From assembly GCA_937996235.1 (NCBI GenBank), contig CALKVK010000009.1:62001-126000 (forward strand): 64,000 nt of DNA, given 5' to 3'. Numbering within the stretch: the stretch's first letter is position 1; each line of letters starts with the position of its first letter. The position numbers and the translations under genes were made by a program. Below, piece by piece: positions 56,577 to 64,000 of the stretch. The notes beneath the pieces are model-generated. The model saw only the letters and a list, made by a program, of their open reading frames with translations. It had not been told where the DNA came from and searched no databases. Origin of the DNA: an uncultured bacterium (GTDB lineage Bacteria > Planctomycetota > JAJSAM01 > JAJVHW01).

Positions 56577-57658
56577 GGCACGCGCCCGACGGCGGCGACG
56601 AGCCGCGCGACGGCCGCGCGCCCCACCGCACCGCCCGACTTCATCGCGCGGTCGGTCTCCTCGGCGAAGACCGCGAGCGCCTCGATCGCCGCCGGGCGGC
56701 GGCGCGTGGCCGCGTCGCGCGCGACCTCGCGGGCGCTCCACGGCACGCGCCCCGCGAGCTTCACGTCCTGGCGCGGCACGCCCGCGTCGAGCTGCGCGCG
56801 CACCTCGAGCACGCGGCACACCGCCGTCGCGAACGCCGAGACGAGGCGCACGGCGACGGTCGTCTCGCTGCGCGTCACCTTGCGGCTGCCCGTGTACTCG
56901 GGCACGCCCTCGTTGAAGCAGCGGCTCGCCTCGGCGAGCGCGCCGGGCACGTCGCCGAGCACGAGCCGGTCGCCGAACGCCCAGACCGATCCCTCGCGCG
57001 AGCTCTGGTAGAGCGCCTCGACGTCGTCGCGTCCGATCACCTCGGCCTCGCCCGCGTGGAGCGAGAGCACCTCGACCGCGTTCTCGAGACCGGTGAGGTC
57101 CGCGCCGAGCAGCTCGACCAGCAGCTCGGCCTCGTTGCGCCCGAGGCGCTTGCCGCGCGCCGCCGCACGCCGCGACGCGAACGCCAACGGCGACTCCCCG
57201 CGCGTGCCGCGTCCGCCGCAGCGCACGACGAGTCCGGCCGCCTCGGCGGCCTTCTCGAGCGCCGCCGGCAGCTCCTCCGCGAGCAGCACCGCCACCGCGG
57301 CGCTGCCGGGGTTCTCGAACCAGTCGCCGAACGCCTTCTTGTGACGGCCGACGAGCGCGTCCGCGTGGCGCAGCACGACCACCTTCCGGCTGCCGAACAG
57401 GGAACCGGTGCGCGTCTCGTCGAAGAAGCGCGCGAGCGTCTCCTCGTCGGCGTCGCTCGACGTCGGCGCGCCCGTGAGCACGACCACGTCCGGGCTGTCG
57501 GGGTCGCCGAGCACGGTCGCGACGACGTCGCGCAGCACCTGCTCGCGCAGGAAGCTCTCCGGACCGACCGCCGCGACGACGCGCACGGGGGCCCCGCCGC
57601 GACGACCGCCCGTGTCGAGCGCCGCGCGGACGCCGTCGGCCGCGACGACCGGGCTCAC
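56573..57658 (-). CDS. holA: DNA polymerase III delta subunit (clamp loader)
   Basis: The 361-residue product resembles the delta subunit that opens the beta clamp. Supporting segments are the N-terminal RVVAAVGPESFLREQVLRDVV, FGSRKVVVLRHADAL after a TRTGSLF turn, and the domain III helices with EAELLVELLGADLTGLENAVEVLSLHAG, the most conserved part of delta. The last third is divergent. The GTG start and the stop both overlap neighbours by 4 bp. Coupling to mutL puts clamp loading and mismatch repair in one operon. The family is poorly conserved, so the call rests on the delta core. Confidence 0.82.
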   Translation of the reverse strand: MSPVVAADGVRAALDTGGRRGGAPVRVVAAVGPESFLREQVLRDVVATVLGDPDSPDVVVLTGAPTSSDADEETLARFFDETRTGSLFGSRKVVVLRHADALVGRHKKAFGDWFENPGSAAVAVLLAEELPAALEKAAEAAGLVVRCGGRGTRGESPLAFASRRAAARGKRLGRNEAELLVELLGADLTGLENAVEVLSLHAGEAEVIGRDDVEALYQSSREGSVWAFGDRLVLGDVPGALAEASRCFNEGVPEYTGSRKVTRSETTVAVRLVSAFATAVCRVLEVRAQLDAGVPRQDVKLAGRVPWSAREVARDAATRRRPAAIEALAVFAEETDRAMKSGGAVGRAAVARLVAAVGRVP

Positions 57659-58218
57659 GCCGCGCCGGGGCCGGCCGCGCGCGGCTCGCGGGGCCTGACG
57701 AGGTCCTGCGGCGCCACCGGCTCGCCCCGGTCCATGCGCTCCCAGAGCGCCATGAGGTCCGGGGCCTCGCGCGTCGCGGCGGTGCGGCGCTGCGCCTGGC
57801 CGGCGCGGAGCGCGGCGCCGAGCTGGTCCGCGAACGCGTCCTCGCCGGCGGACGTGTCGTCGAGGAGCGCGAGGAGCGGCGCGCAGTCGCCCGGGGCGGC
57901 GAGCGGCACGCCGTCGCGGAGCAGGTCGCGCAGCGTGCGCAGGCCGGCGAGCTCCTTCCCGAGGCGTGCGAGCTCGCGGTCCGTGTCCTCGACGTCCTCC
58001 GCCAGGCGCGCGTGCCGCCGTGCGAGCGCGCGGCGCAGCGCCGCCGAGGGTGTGGCCGCGCCGCGTGCGACGAGGTCGGCCTGCTCGCCGACGAGCGCTT
58101 CGAGGCGTGCGATCGCCTGCTCCTCGCGCACGCCGAGCACGCCCTGCAGGCGGCGCACCTCCTCGGGGTTCATGCGCGTCGGGTCCGCGCCGTCGGCCAG
58201 CCAGCTCGCGAGGGACAT
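57655..58218 (-). CDS. small coiled-coil protein upstream of holA
   Basis: The 187-residue product is unrecognised. Residues about 20-110 are strongly helical and charged, with heptad-like VREEQAIARLEALVGEQADL and EDVEDTDRELARLGKELAGL. The C-terminal part is Ala/Pro-rich. There is no signal or membrane segment. The ATG at 58218 follows GAGAG. Overlap with holA (GTGA) implies linked translation with the clamp-loader and mutL genes, so a role in replication or repair is possible but not shown. Confidence 0.65.
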   Translation of the reverse strand: MSLASWLADGADPTRMNPEEVRRLQGVLGVREEQAIARLEALVGEQADLVARGAATPSAALRRALARRHARLAEDVEDTDRELARLGKELAGLRTLRDLLRDGVPLAAPGDCAPLLALLDDTSAGEDAFADQLGAALRAGQAQRRTAATREAPDLMALWERMDRGEPVAPQDLVRPREPRAAGPGAA

Positions 58219-58288
58219 CTCTCGGTCTCCGTGGTTCCGCCCCGGGGGCGGCGAGCCGCATCCTAGCGAGAGCCCGGGACGTCCCGGG

Positions 58289-59197
58289 TCAGTGCGCGAG
58301 GACGTCGGCGGCACCCGCGGCGAGGAGTACGGCGGCGAAGACGGCGTTCAGGCGAAAGAAGGCGACGCCCATCCGCTCGTACCGCCCGGGGCCGACGAGC
58401 CGGTGCTCGACGACGAGGATCGCCGCGCCGAGCGCGAGCCCGCCCCACCACGCCGGTCCGAGCCCCGCCGCGGCGCCGGCCGCGGCGAACGCGGCGAGCG
58501 CGCCGACGTGCAGCGCGCGCGCGACCAGGAACGCGCGCTCGACGCCCAGGAGGCGCGGGATCGAGTGCAGTCCCTCGCCGCGGTCGGTCGGCGCGTCGGG
58601 GCACGCGTAGATGACGTCGAAGCCCGCGACCCAGCACGCGACGCCCGCCGCGAGCAGCCACGGCGCGGCCGGGTGCGGCGGCGTCACGAGACCGGCGGCG
58701 AAGCTGCCGCGCACCGCGGCCCAGGCGCCGAGCGGCGCGATGCCGATCGTCGTGCCGAGCCACAGGTGGCACAGCGCGGTGAAGCGCTTCGTCCACGAGT
58801 ATCCCACGAGGAACAGCAGGGCGACCGGCGAGAGGGCGAGGCACAGCGGGTTGAGCGCCGCCGCCGCCGCGAGGAAGACGCCGAGAGCCACGACGGCGAA
58901 GGCCCCCATCGCGACGCGGCTGACGCGCCCGGACGGCACGGCGCGTCCGGCGGTGCGCGGGTTGCGGGCGTCGTAGCGGGCGTCGGCCGCGCGGTTGACG
59001 GCCATCGCGGCCGAGCGCGCGCCGGCGAGCGCGACGACGATCAGCCCGAGCGTCCGCGCGGCGGGCCAGCCGCCGCTCGCGACGATGGCCGAGAGCAGCA
59101 GGAACGGCAGCGAGAAGAGCGTCTGCTCGAAGCGGATGTCCGCGAGGATCGCGCCGACCGTCCGCAGCGCACCGGGGCGCGGGGTCGCGGCGCTCAC
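58289..59197 (-). CDS. UbiA-family prenyltransferase (quinone pathway)
   Basis: The 302-residue multi-helix membrane protein has both UbiA Asp motifs: NRAADARYD (N68, D72, D76) and DVIYACPD (D194-D201), which bind the Mg-prenyl diphosphate. About eight hydrophobic helices are visible. It attaches a polyprenyl chain to an aromatic ring. With ubiX and ubiE next to it, the substrate is either 4-hydroxybenzoate (UbiA) or 1,4-dihydroxy-6-naphthoate (MqnP of the futalosine menaquinone route). The latter is my preference because the suggested phylum uses menaquinone. GTG overlaps the ubiX stop. Confidence 0.88.
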   Translation of the reverse strand: MSAATPRPGALRTVGAILADIRFEQTLFSLPFLLLSAIVASGGWPAARTLGLIVVALAGARSAAMAVNRAADARYDARNPRTAGRAVPSGRVSRVAMGAFAVVALGVFLAAAAALNPLCLALSPVALLFLVGYSWTKRFTALCHLWLGTTIGIAPLGAWAAVRGSFAAGLVTPPHPAAPWLLAAGVACWVAGFDVIYACPDAPTDRGEGLHSIPRLLGVERAFLVARALHVGALAAFAAAGAAAGLGPAWWGGLALGAAILVVEHRLVGPGRYERMGVAFFRLNAVFAAVLLAAGAADVLAH

Positions 59198-59808
59198 TCC
59201 GCCGCCGGCGCCTTCCAGCGCCGCACGAGGTCGTTCGGGATGCGCAGGCGGTCGAGCACCTTCGCGACCACCTGGTCCACGAGGTCGTCGATGGTGCGCG
59301 GCCCGGTGTAGAAGCCCGGGGCGGCGGGCAGGATCGCGGCGCCCGCGTCGTGCGCGCGCAGCATGTTCTCGAGGTGGATGCGCGAGAGCGGCGTCTCGCG
59401 CGGGACGAGCACCAGCGGCCGCCCCTCCTTCAGCATCACGTCCGCGCTGCGCTCGATGACGTTGGACGAGGTGCCCTGCGCGATGCGCGCGAGCGTGCCC
59501 ATCGAGCAGGGGACGACGCACATCGCGTCGACGGGGTGCGTGCCCGAGCAAACGCCCGCGGCGATGTCGGAGAGCGCGACGGCGCGCACGCGCGCGAGTG
59601 ACTCGGGCGGCGCGTCGGCGCCGAGCAGCACGCGCGGGTCGGGCGCCTCGGGGTCGAGCCGCAGGCCCTCCTCGATGGCGGCGACGCGCGCGCCGCCCGC
59701 GCTGACCGCGAGCGTCACGTCGAGTCCCGCGGCGACGACCGCGCGCACCAGGCGCACGCCGTAGCGGACGCCGCTCGCGCCCGTGAGTGCGACGACGAGG
59801 TGCGTCAT
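59194..59808 (-). CDS. ubiX: UbiX flavin prenyltransferase
   Basis: The 204-residue enzyme prenylates FMN to make the cofactor of UbiD-type decarboxylases. The typical N-terminus ALTGASGVRYGVRL and blocks AGVCSGTHPVDAMCVVPCSM, TLARIAQGTSSNVIERSADVMLKE and LVLVPRETPLSRIHLENML are present, as is the C-terminal PAAPGFYTGPRTIDDLVDQVV. Its gene is overlapped on both sides (ATGA with ubiE, GTGA with ubiA). A UbiD partner is not in the window. Such a decarboxylase would be needed in either quinone route. Confidence 0.94.
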   Translation of the reverse strand: MTHLVVALTGASGVRYGVRLVRAVVAAGLDVTLAVSAGGARVAAIEEGLRLDPEAPDPRVLLGADAPPESLARVRAVALSDIAAGVCSGTHPVDAMCVVPCSMGTLARIAQGTSSNVIERSADVMLKEGRPLVLVPRETPLSRIHLENMLRAHDAGAAILPAAPGFYTGPRTIDDLVDQVVAKVLDRLRIPNDLVRRWKAPAAE

Positions 59809-60527
59809 GCCGCCTCCCCCGCGGGGCGCGTGCCGACGTGCACGGCGACGATCCCGAGCGTCAGCGCGCGCACCTGCACGTCCACGAGTCCGCACGACGC
59901 CACGATCCGCGCGAGCTCGTGGCGGTCCGGGAACGCCAGCACCGAACGCGGCAGGTAGCCGTAGGCGTTGCGGCGCCCGCCCGAGATGGCGTTGCCGAGG
60001 ATGGGCAGAACGATCAGGAAGTAGGTGTAGTAGACGAGCTGCACGAGCGGGTTCGTCGGCTTCGTCAGCTCCAGGATCACCACGCGCCCGCCCGGCGCCG
60101 TCACGCGCGCCATCTCGCGGATGCCCGCGCGCAGGTCGGCGACGTTGCGGATGCCGAACCCGACGGTGACCGCGCGGAAGCTCGCGTCGCGGAACGGCAG
60201 GTGCAGCGTGTCGGCGACGCCGAGACGCGGCGCGTGGCCGCGGTCGCGGGCCTTGCGCGCGCCCAGCTCGAGCATCGGCGCGCAGAAGTCGGTCCCCACG
60301 GCGCGCCCGTCCGGACCGACGGCGTCCGCGAGCTCGAGGAAGAGGTCGGCGGTGCCCGTGCACACGTCCAGGGCGGTGTCGCCCGGGCGCAGCCCCGCCG
60401 CGCGCACGGCCGCGCGCCGCCAGCCCTTGTCCTGGTTCAGCGAGAGCAGATGGTTCAGCAGGTCGTACGTGCCCGCGATGGTCGCGAACATGCCGCGGAT
60501 GCGCGCCGGCTCCTGCAGGGGCTGCAT
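59805..60527 (-). CDS. demethylmenaquinone/2-polyprenyl-benzoquinol methyltransferase (MenG/UbiE)
   Basis: The 240-residue S-adenosylmethionine methyltransferase performs the C-methylation of the quinone ring. Family motifs are MFATIAGTYDLLNHLLSLNQD near the N-terminus, DVCTGTADLFLEL (SAM site), VTVGFGIRNV and VVILELTKP. Length matches UbiE. It is the first gene of the ubiE-ubiX-ubiA operon and is divergent from ruvB across a 138-bp spacer. Whether the product methylates menaquinone only or ubiquinone as well cannot be said. Confidence 0.92.
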   Translation of the reverse strand: MQPLQEPARIRGMFATIAGTYDLLNHLLSLNQDKGWRRAAVRAAGLRPGDTALDVCTGTADLFLELADAVGPDGRAVGTDFCAPMLELGARKARDRGHAPRLGVADTLHLPFRDASFRAVTVGFGIRNVADLRAGIREMARVTAPGGRVVILELTKPTNPLVQLVYYTYFLIVLPILGNAISGGRRNAYGYLPRSVLAFPDRHELARIVASCGLVDVQVRALTLGIVAVHVGTRPAGEAA

Positions 60528-60608
60528 CGACGGAGTATGACGCGGCCGCGCCCTCGGGCGAAGCGGCGCGGCGCCCGCGGGCATCGCTCGCGCGGAGCAG
60601 GGGCTTTC

Positions 60609-60637
60609 TTCGACGTGCGCCGCGCGGCGTGTACGCT
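60609..60637 (+). promoter_or_regulatory. putative sigma-70-type promoter of ruvB
   Basis: TTCGAC (60609-60614) and TACGCT (60632-60637) with a 17-bp spacer lie 28 bp before the ruvB GTG. The -10 hexamer is identical to those at 8116 and 52191. Confidence 0.45.
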
Positions 60638-60665
60638 CCGGTCCCCCTCTCGGACCGGTCCGCAC

Positions 60666-61675
<1,010 letters not shown>

Positions 61676-61676
<1 letters not shown>

Positions 61677-63046
61677 TGCCGTCGATCGTCGTCCTCTTGC
61701 GCACCGCGGCGACCGCCCTGTGCGCAGCCTTCGCCGGAGCCCTCGTCGTCGGCGGACTCACCGCCGCGTGCGCGGCGACGGGCGAGACGCCCGCGCCGCT
61801 GCCCCCGCAGCGCGACCTGCCGACGGGCGGCGCGCCCGGGGGCACGACCACGTCCGACCCCGGGGCGGGGAACCCGACGGAGGAGATCCTCGCGTCGCTC
61901 CCGCCGCCGCTCGCACAGCGCGGCGGCGGAGCGAGCGGCACTCCCGGCGACGCCGCCCCCGCCCCGCGCCGTTCCGCGCCCCCGGAGATGCGCATCCTGC
62001 TGACCGGCGTGCAGAAGGCGCGGCGCGGCCGCGTCCGCGTGCGCGGCGCGTGGCGCCTCGTGGACGTCGCGGGCGGCGCGCTCGCGACGGGCACCGCCCT
62101 CGACGCGTCGCTCACGCTCGACGGCCGTCCCACGCTCGGCGCCACGGTCCTCCCGCGCGACGGCGCCGTGCTGGTGCCCGGCACGCCCGGGGACCTGCGC
62201 GTGGACGAGCGCCGCTACCCGGGCACGCTGCGCATCACGCCGAGCGTGGACGGCGCCTGGCAGGTGCGTGTCGCGACGGACCTCGAGGCGTACCTGGCGG
62301 GCGTGGTGCCGGGAGAGATCCCGGCCACGTTCCCGCGCGAGGCGCAGCGCACGCAGGCGATCATCGCCCGCACCTACGCCCTCTCGAGCATCGAGCGGCG
62401 GCCCGTCGGCGACGTCGTCCTGCTCAGCGACTCCGGCGGCGACGACCAGGAGTACGTGGGCATCCCCGAGATCGAGCAGCACCGCGCGGTCGCCCTCGAC
62501 GCCGTGGCGACGACGCACGCGCTCGTGCTCTGCGACGGCGACCTGCCGCTGCGCGCCTGGTACCACTCGACGTGCGGCGGCCACACGGCCGACGCGACGA
62601 CCGTGTTCCCCTACCCCGACCGCGAGCCGCTGCGCGGCGTCACGTGCTCGTGGTGCACGTCGAGCAAGTACTTCCGCTGGAGCACGACGCTCGACCCCGG
62701 CGACGTCGTCCGCGCCGCGCGGCTCGCGGGGCGCCTCGAGTCGTTCGCGATCGCGGAGCGCGACGCGTCCGGGCGCGCGACGCGCTTCCGCGTGGTCGCC
62801 GGCGGCCGCACGGCGCTCGTGAAGGCGTCCGAGTTCCGCGTCGCCGTCGGCGCGTCCGCGCTGCGCTCCTGCCGGCTCGACGACGTCGTCCTCGACGCCG
62901 ACGGGCTGCACGTCGCCGGCCGCGGCTGGGGCCACGGCGTCGGCCTGTGCCAGGTCGGCGCGAAGGCGCTCGCGGAGTCCGGCATGCGGGCCGAGGAGAT
63001 CGTGCGCACCTACTACCCCGGTGCGCGCCTGGTCCGGCTCTGGTGA
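61676..63046 (+). CDS. SpoIID/LytB domain protein
   Basis: The 456-residue exported protein has a hydrophobic signal region (residues 4-33, ending in TAACAAT, a possible lipobox) and a Pro/Gly-rich linker of about 80 residues. The SpoIID/LytB core includes YLAGVVPGEIPATFPREAQRTQAIIARTYAL, WYHSTCGGHTADA and GRGWGHGVGLCQVGAKALAE. SpoIID is a peptidoglycan lytic transglycosylase in spore formers, and related proteins enhance amidases. In a non-sporulating bacterium it probably takes part in wall remodelling. Its coding region overlaps ruvB (TGATG) and tgt (GTGA). Confidence 0.9.
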
Positions 63047-64000
63047 GCGCGTTCGCCTTCGCCCTCGACGCGACCGACGGCGGCGCGCGCGCGGGCACGT
63101 TCACGACGCCGCACGGCGCGTGCGCGACGCCGATGTTCATGCCGGTCGGCACGCGCGCGGCCATGCGCGTGATGACGGTGCGCGACCTCGAGGAGGCGGG
63201 CGCCGCGATGGTGCTCGCGAACGCGTACCACCTGCTGCAGCGGCCCGGCGCGGAGGTCGTGCGCGAGCTCGGCGGGCTGCACCGCTTCATGGGCTGGCAT
63301 CGCCCGCTGCTCACGGACTCGGGCGGCTTCCAGGTGTGGTCGCTCGCCGAGCGCCGCAGACTCGACGGCGACGGCGTCACGTTCCGCTCCGAGATCGACG
63401 GCGCGCTGCTGCGCCTGACGCCCGAGAGCGTGGTCGCGGTGCAGGAGGCGCTCGGCCCGGACGTCGCCATGCCGCTCGACCACTGCATCGAGTACGAGGC
63501 GACGCGCGACGCCGTCGCACGCGCCGTCGAGACCACCGTCGCGTGGGCACGGCGCAGCGTCGCCGCGCGGACGCGCGCGGACGTCGCGCTCTTCCCCATC
63601 GTGCAGGGCGGCGTGCACGAGGACCTGCGCGTCGCGTGTGCGCAGGCGCTCGTCGAGCTCGACGCGCCGGGGTACGCGGCGGGCGGCTTCCGCATCGGCG
63701 AGCCGGACGACGCCACGTGGGGCGCACTCCGCGCGACGAACGCCGCGCTCCCTGCCGATCGCCCGCGCTACATGATGGGGATCGGCACGCCGCAGGACTT
63801 CCTCGCGGCGGTCGCCGAGGGCGTCGACATGACCGACTGCGTGCTGCCGACGCGCAACGCGCGGCACCTGCAGGCGCTCACGCGCACGGGCCCGCTCCGC
63901 CTGCGCAACGCGCGCCACGCCCGCGACCCGGCCCCGCTCGACGCGGCGTGCCGCTGCCCCACCTGCGCGCGCCACTCGCGGGGCTACCTGCGGCACCTGG
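63043..64000 (+). CDS. tgt: queuine tRNA-ribosyltransferase-like protein, 3' end outside window
   Basis: 319 codons are visible of a transglycosylase that swaps G34 for preQ1 in GUN-anticodon tRNAs. Matching motifs are ATPMFMPVGT, LTDSGGFQVWSL (catalytic Asp), IVQGGVHEDLR, YMMGIGTPQDFL, DMTDCVLPTRNARH (nucleophile Asp) and the start of the zinc site CRCPTC. Two base-recognition segments differ from the bacterial norm: MPLDHCIEY in place of MxFDECxPY, and GGFRIGE in place of GGLAVGE. The GTG overlaps the upstream stop. The downstream zinc ligand, expected further on, is beyond the window. A changed base specificity is possible. Confidence 0.9.
   Translation, partial: MSAFAFALDATDGGARAGTFTTPHGACATPMFMPVGTRAAMRVMTVRDLEEAGAAMVLANAYHLLQRPGAEVVRELGGLHRFMGWHRPLLTDSGGFQVWSLAERRRLDGDGVTFRSEIDGALLRLTPESVVAVQEALGPDVAMPLDHCIEYEATRDAVARAVETTVAWARRSVAARTRADVALFPIVQGGVHEDLRVACAQALVELDAPGYAAGGFRIGEPDDATWGALRATNAALPADRPRYMMGIGTPQDFLAAVAEGVDMTDCVLPTRNARHLQALTRTGPLRLRNARHARDPAPLDAACRCPTCARHSRGYLRHL

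Overview
The window is a contiguous stretch of very GC-rich bacterial chromosome. It is densely packed with genes on both strands, and neighbouring genes often overlap by 1 or 4 bp (ATGA, GTGA or TGATG junctions). Starts are frequently GTG, with one probable TTG. Gene content is mostly core housekeeping: glycolysis, tRNA modification, repair, menaquinone-type quinone synthesis and protein export. No tRNA, rRNA, CRISPR array, phage or insertion sequence was seen. The mix suggests a high-GC member of Planctomycetota: an FHA-linked Ser/Thr kinase, a secreted HEAT-repeat protein, a Gld-type ABC transporter next to a DUF4340-like protein, a PurN with the GGHGMYG motif, a sparse type II secretion cluster and a UbiE-UbiX-UbiA quinone set. 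This is inference; Myxococcota or a related deep lineage cannot be excluded.

Layout, 1-19 kb. The end of a small lipoprotein gene is coupled to a divergent PurM-like gene. A leftward gap-pgk-rpe-accD operon follows, then tilS, a propeller lipoprotein, a YggS-like PLP protein, an FHA/Ser-Thr kinase, a YggU-like protein, ileS, purN and uvrA.

19-37 kb. Leftward genes come first: a CBS-pair protein, a metallo-beta-lactamase-fold protein, a FabG-like reductase and a MaoC-like hydratase. Next is a 0.4 kb gene-free spacer holding a perfect 26-bp inverted repeat. It is followed by a helicase/exonuclease pair resembling Bacillus MrfA/MrfB, a four-gene Gld-like ABC export module, dnaK with small palindromes upstream, and an NtrB/NtrC-like two-component pair. 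Facing it is a Sua5/YrdC-phosphatase fusion, then rpiB and rpsU.

37-54.8 kb. A rightward type II secretion cluster (gspD, E, F, G and H/I/J-like pseudopilins) is followed by an unrecognised gene divergent from a PrkA-family kinase. Then come a secreted HEAT-repeat protein with a Gly-rich decapeptide linker, a CvpA-like membrane protein, nadD, a 63-residue lipoprotein with its own promoter and terminator, miaA and a secreted protein of unknown function.

54.8-64 kb. A leftward set carries a coiled-coil gene, holA and mutL, and a second carries ubiE, ubiX and ubiA. Rightward ruvB, a SpoIID-like gene and tgt (cut by the window end) are translationally coupled. Four promoter-like sites share a TTGAC-type -35 and a TACGCT/TACGAT -10. 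The most unusual items are the Sua5-phosphatase fusion with altered YrdC motifs, the palindrome group before dnaK, the 144-bp inverted-repeat element, the repeat-expanded MrfA tail and the autonomous small lipoprotein unit.
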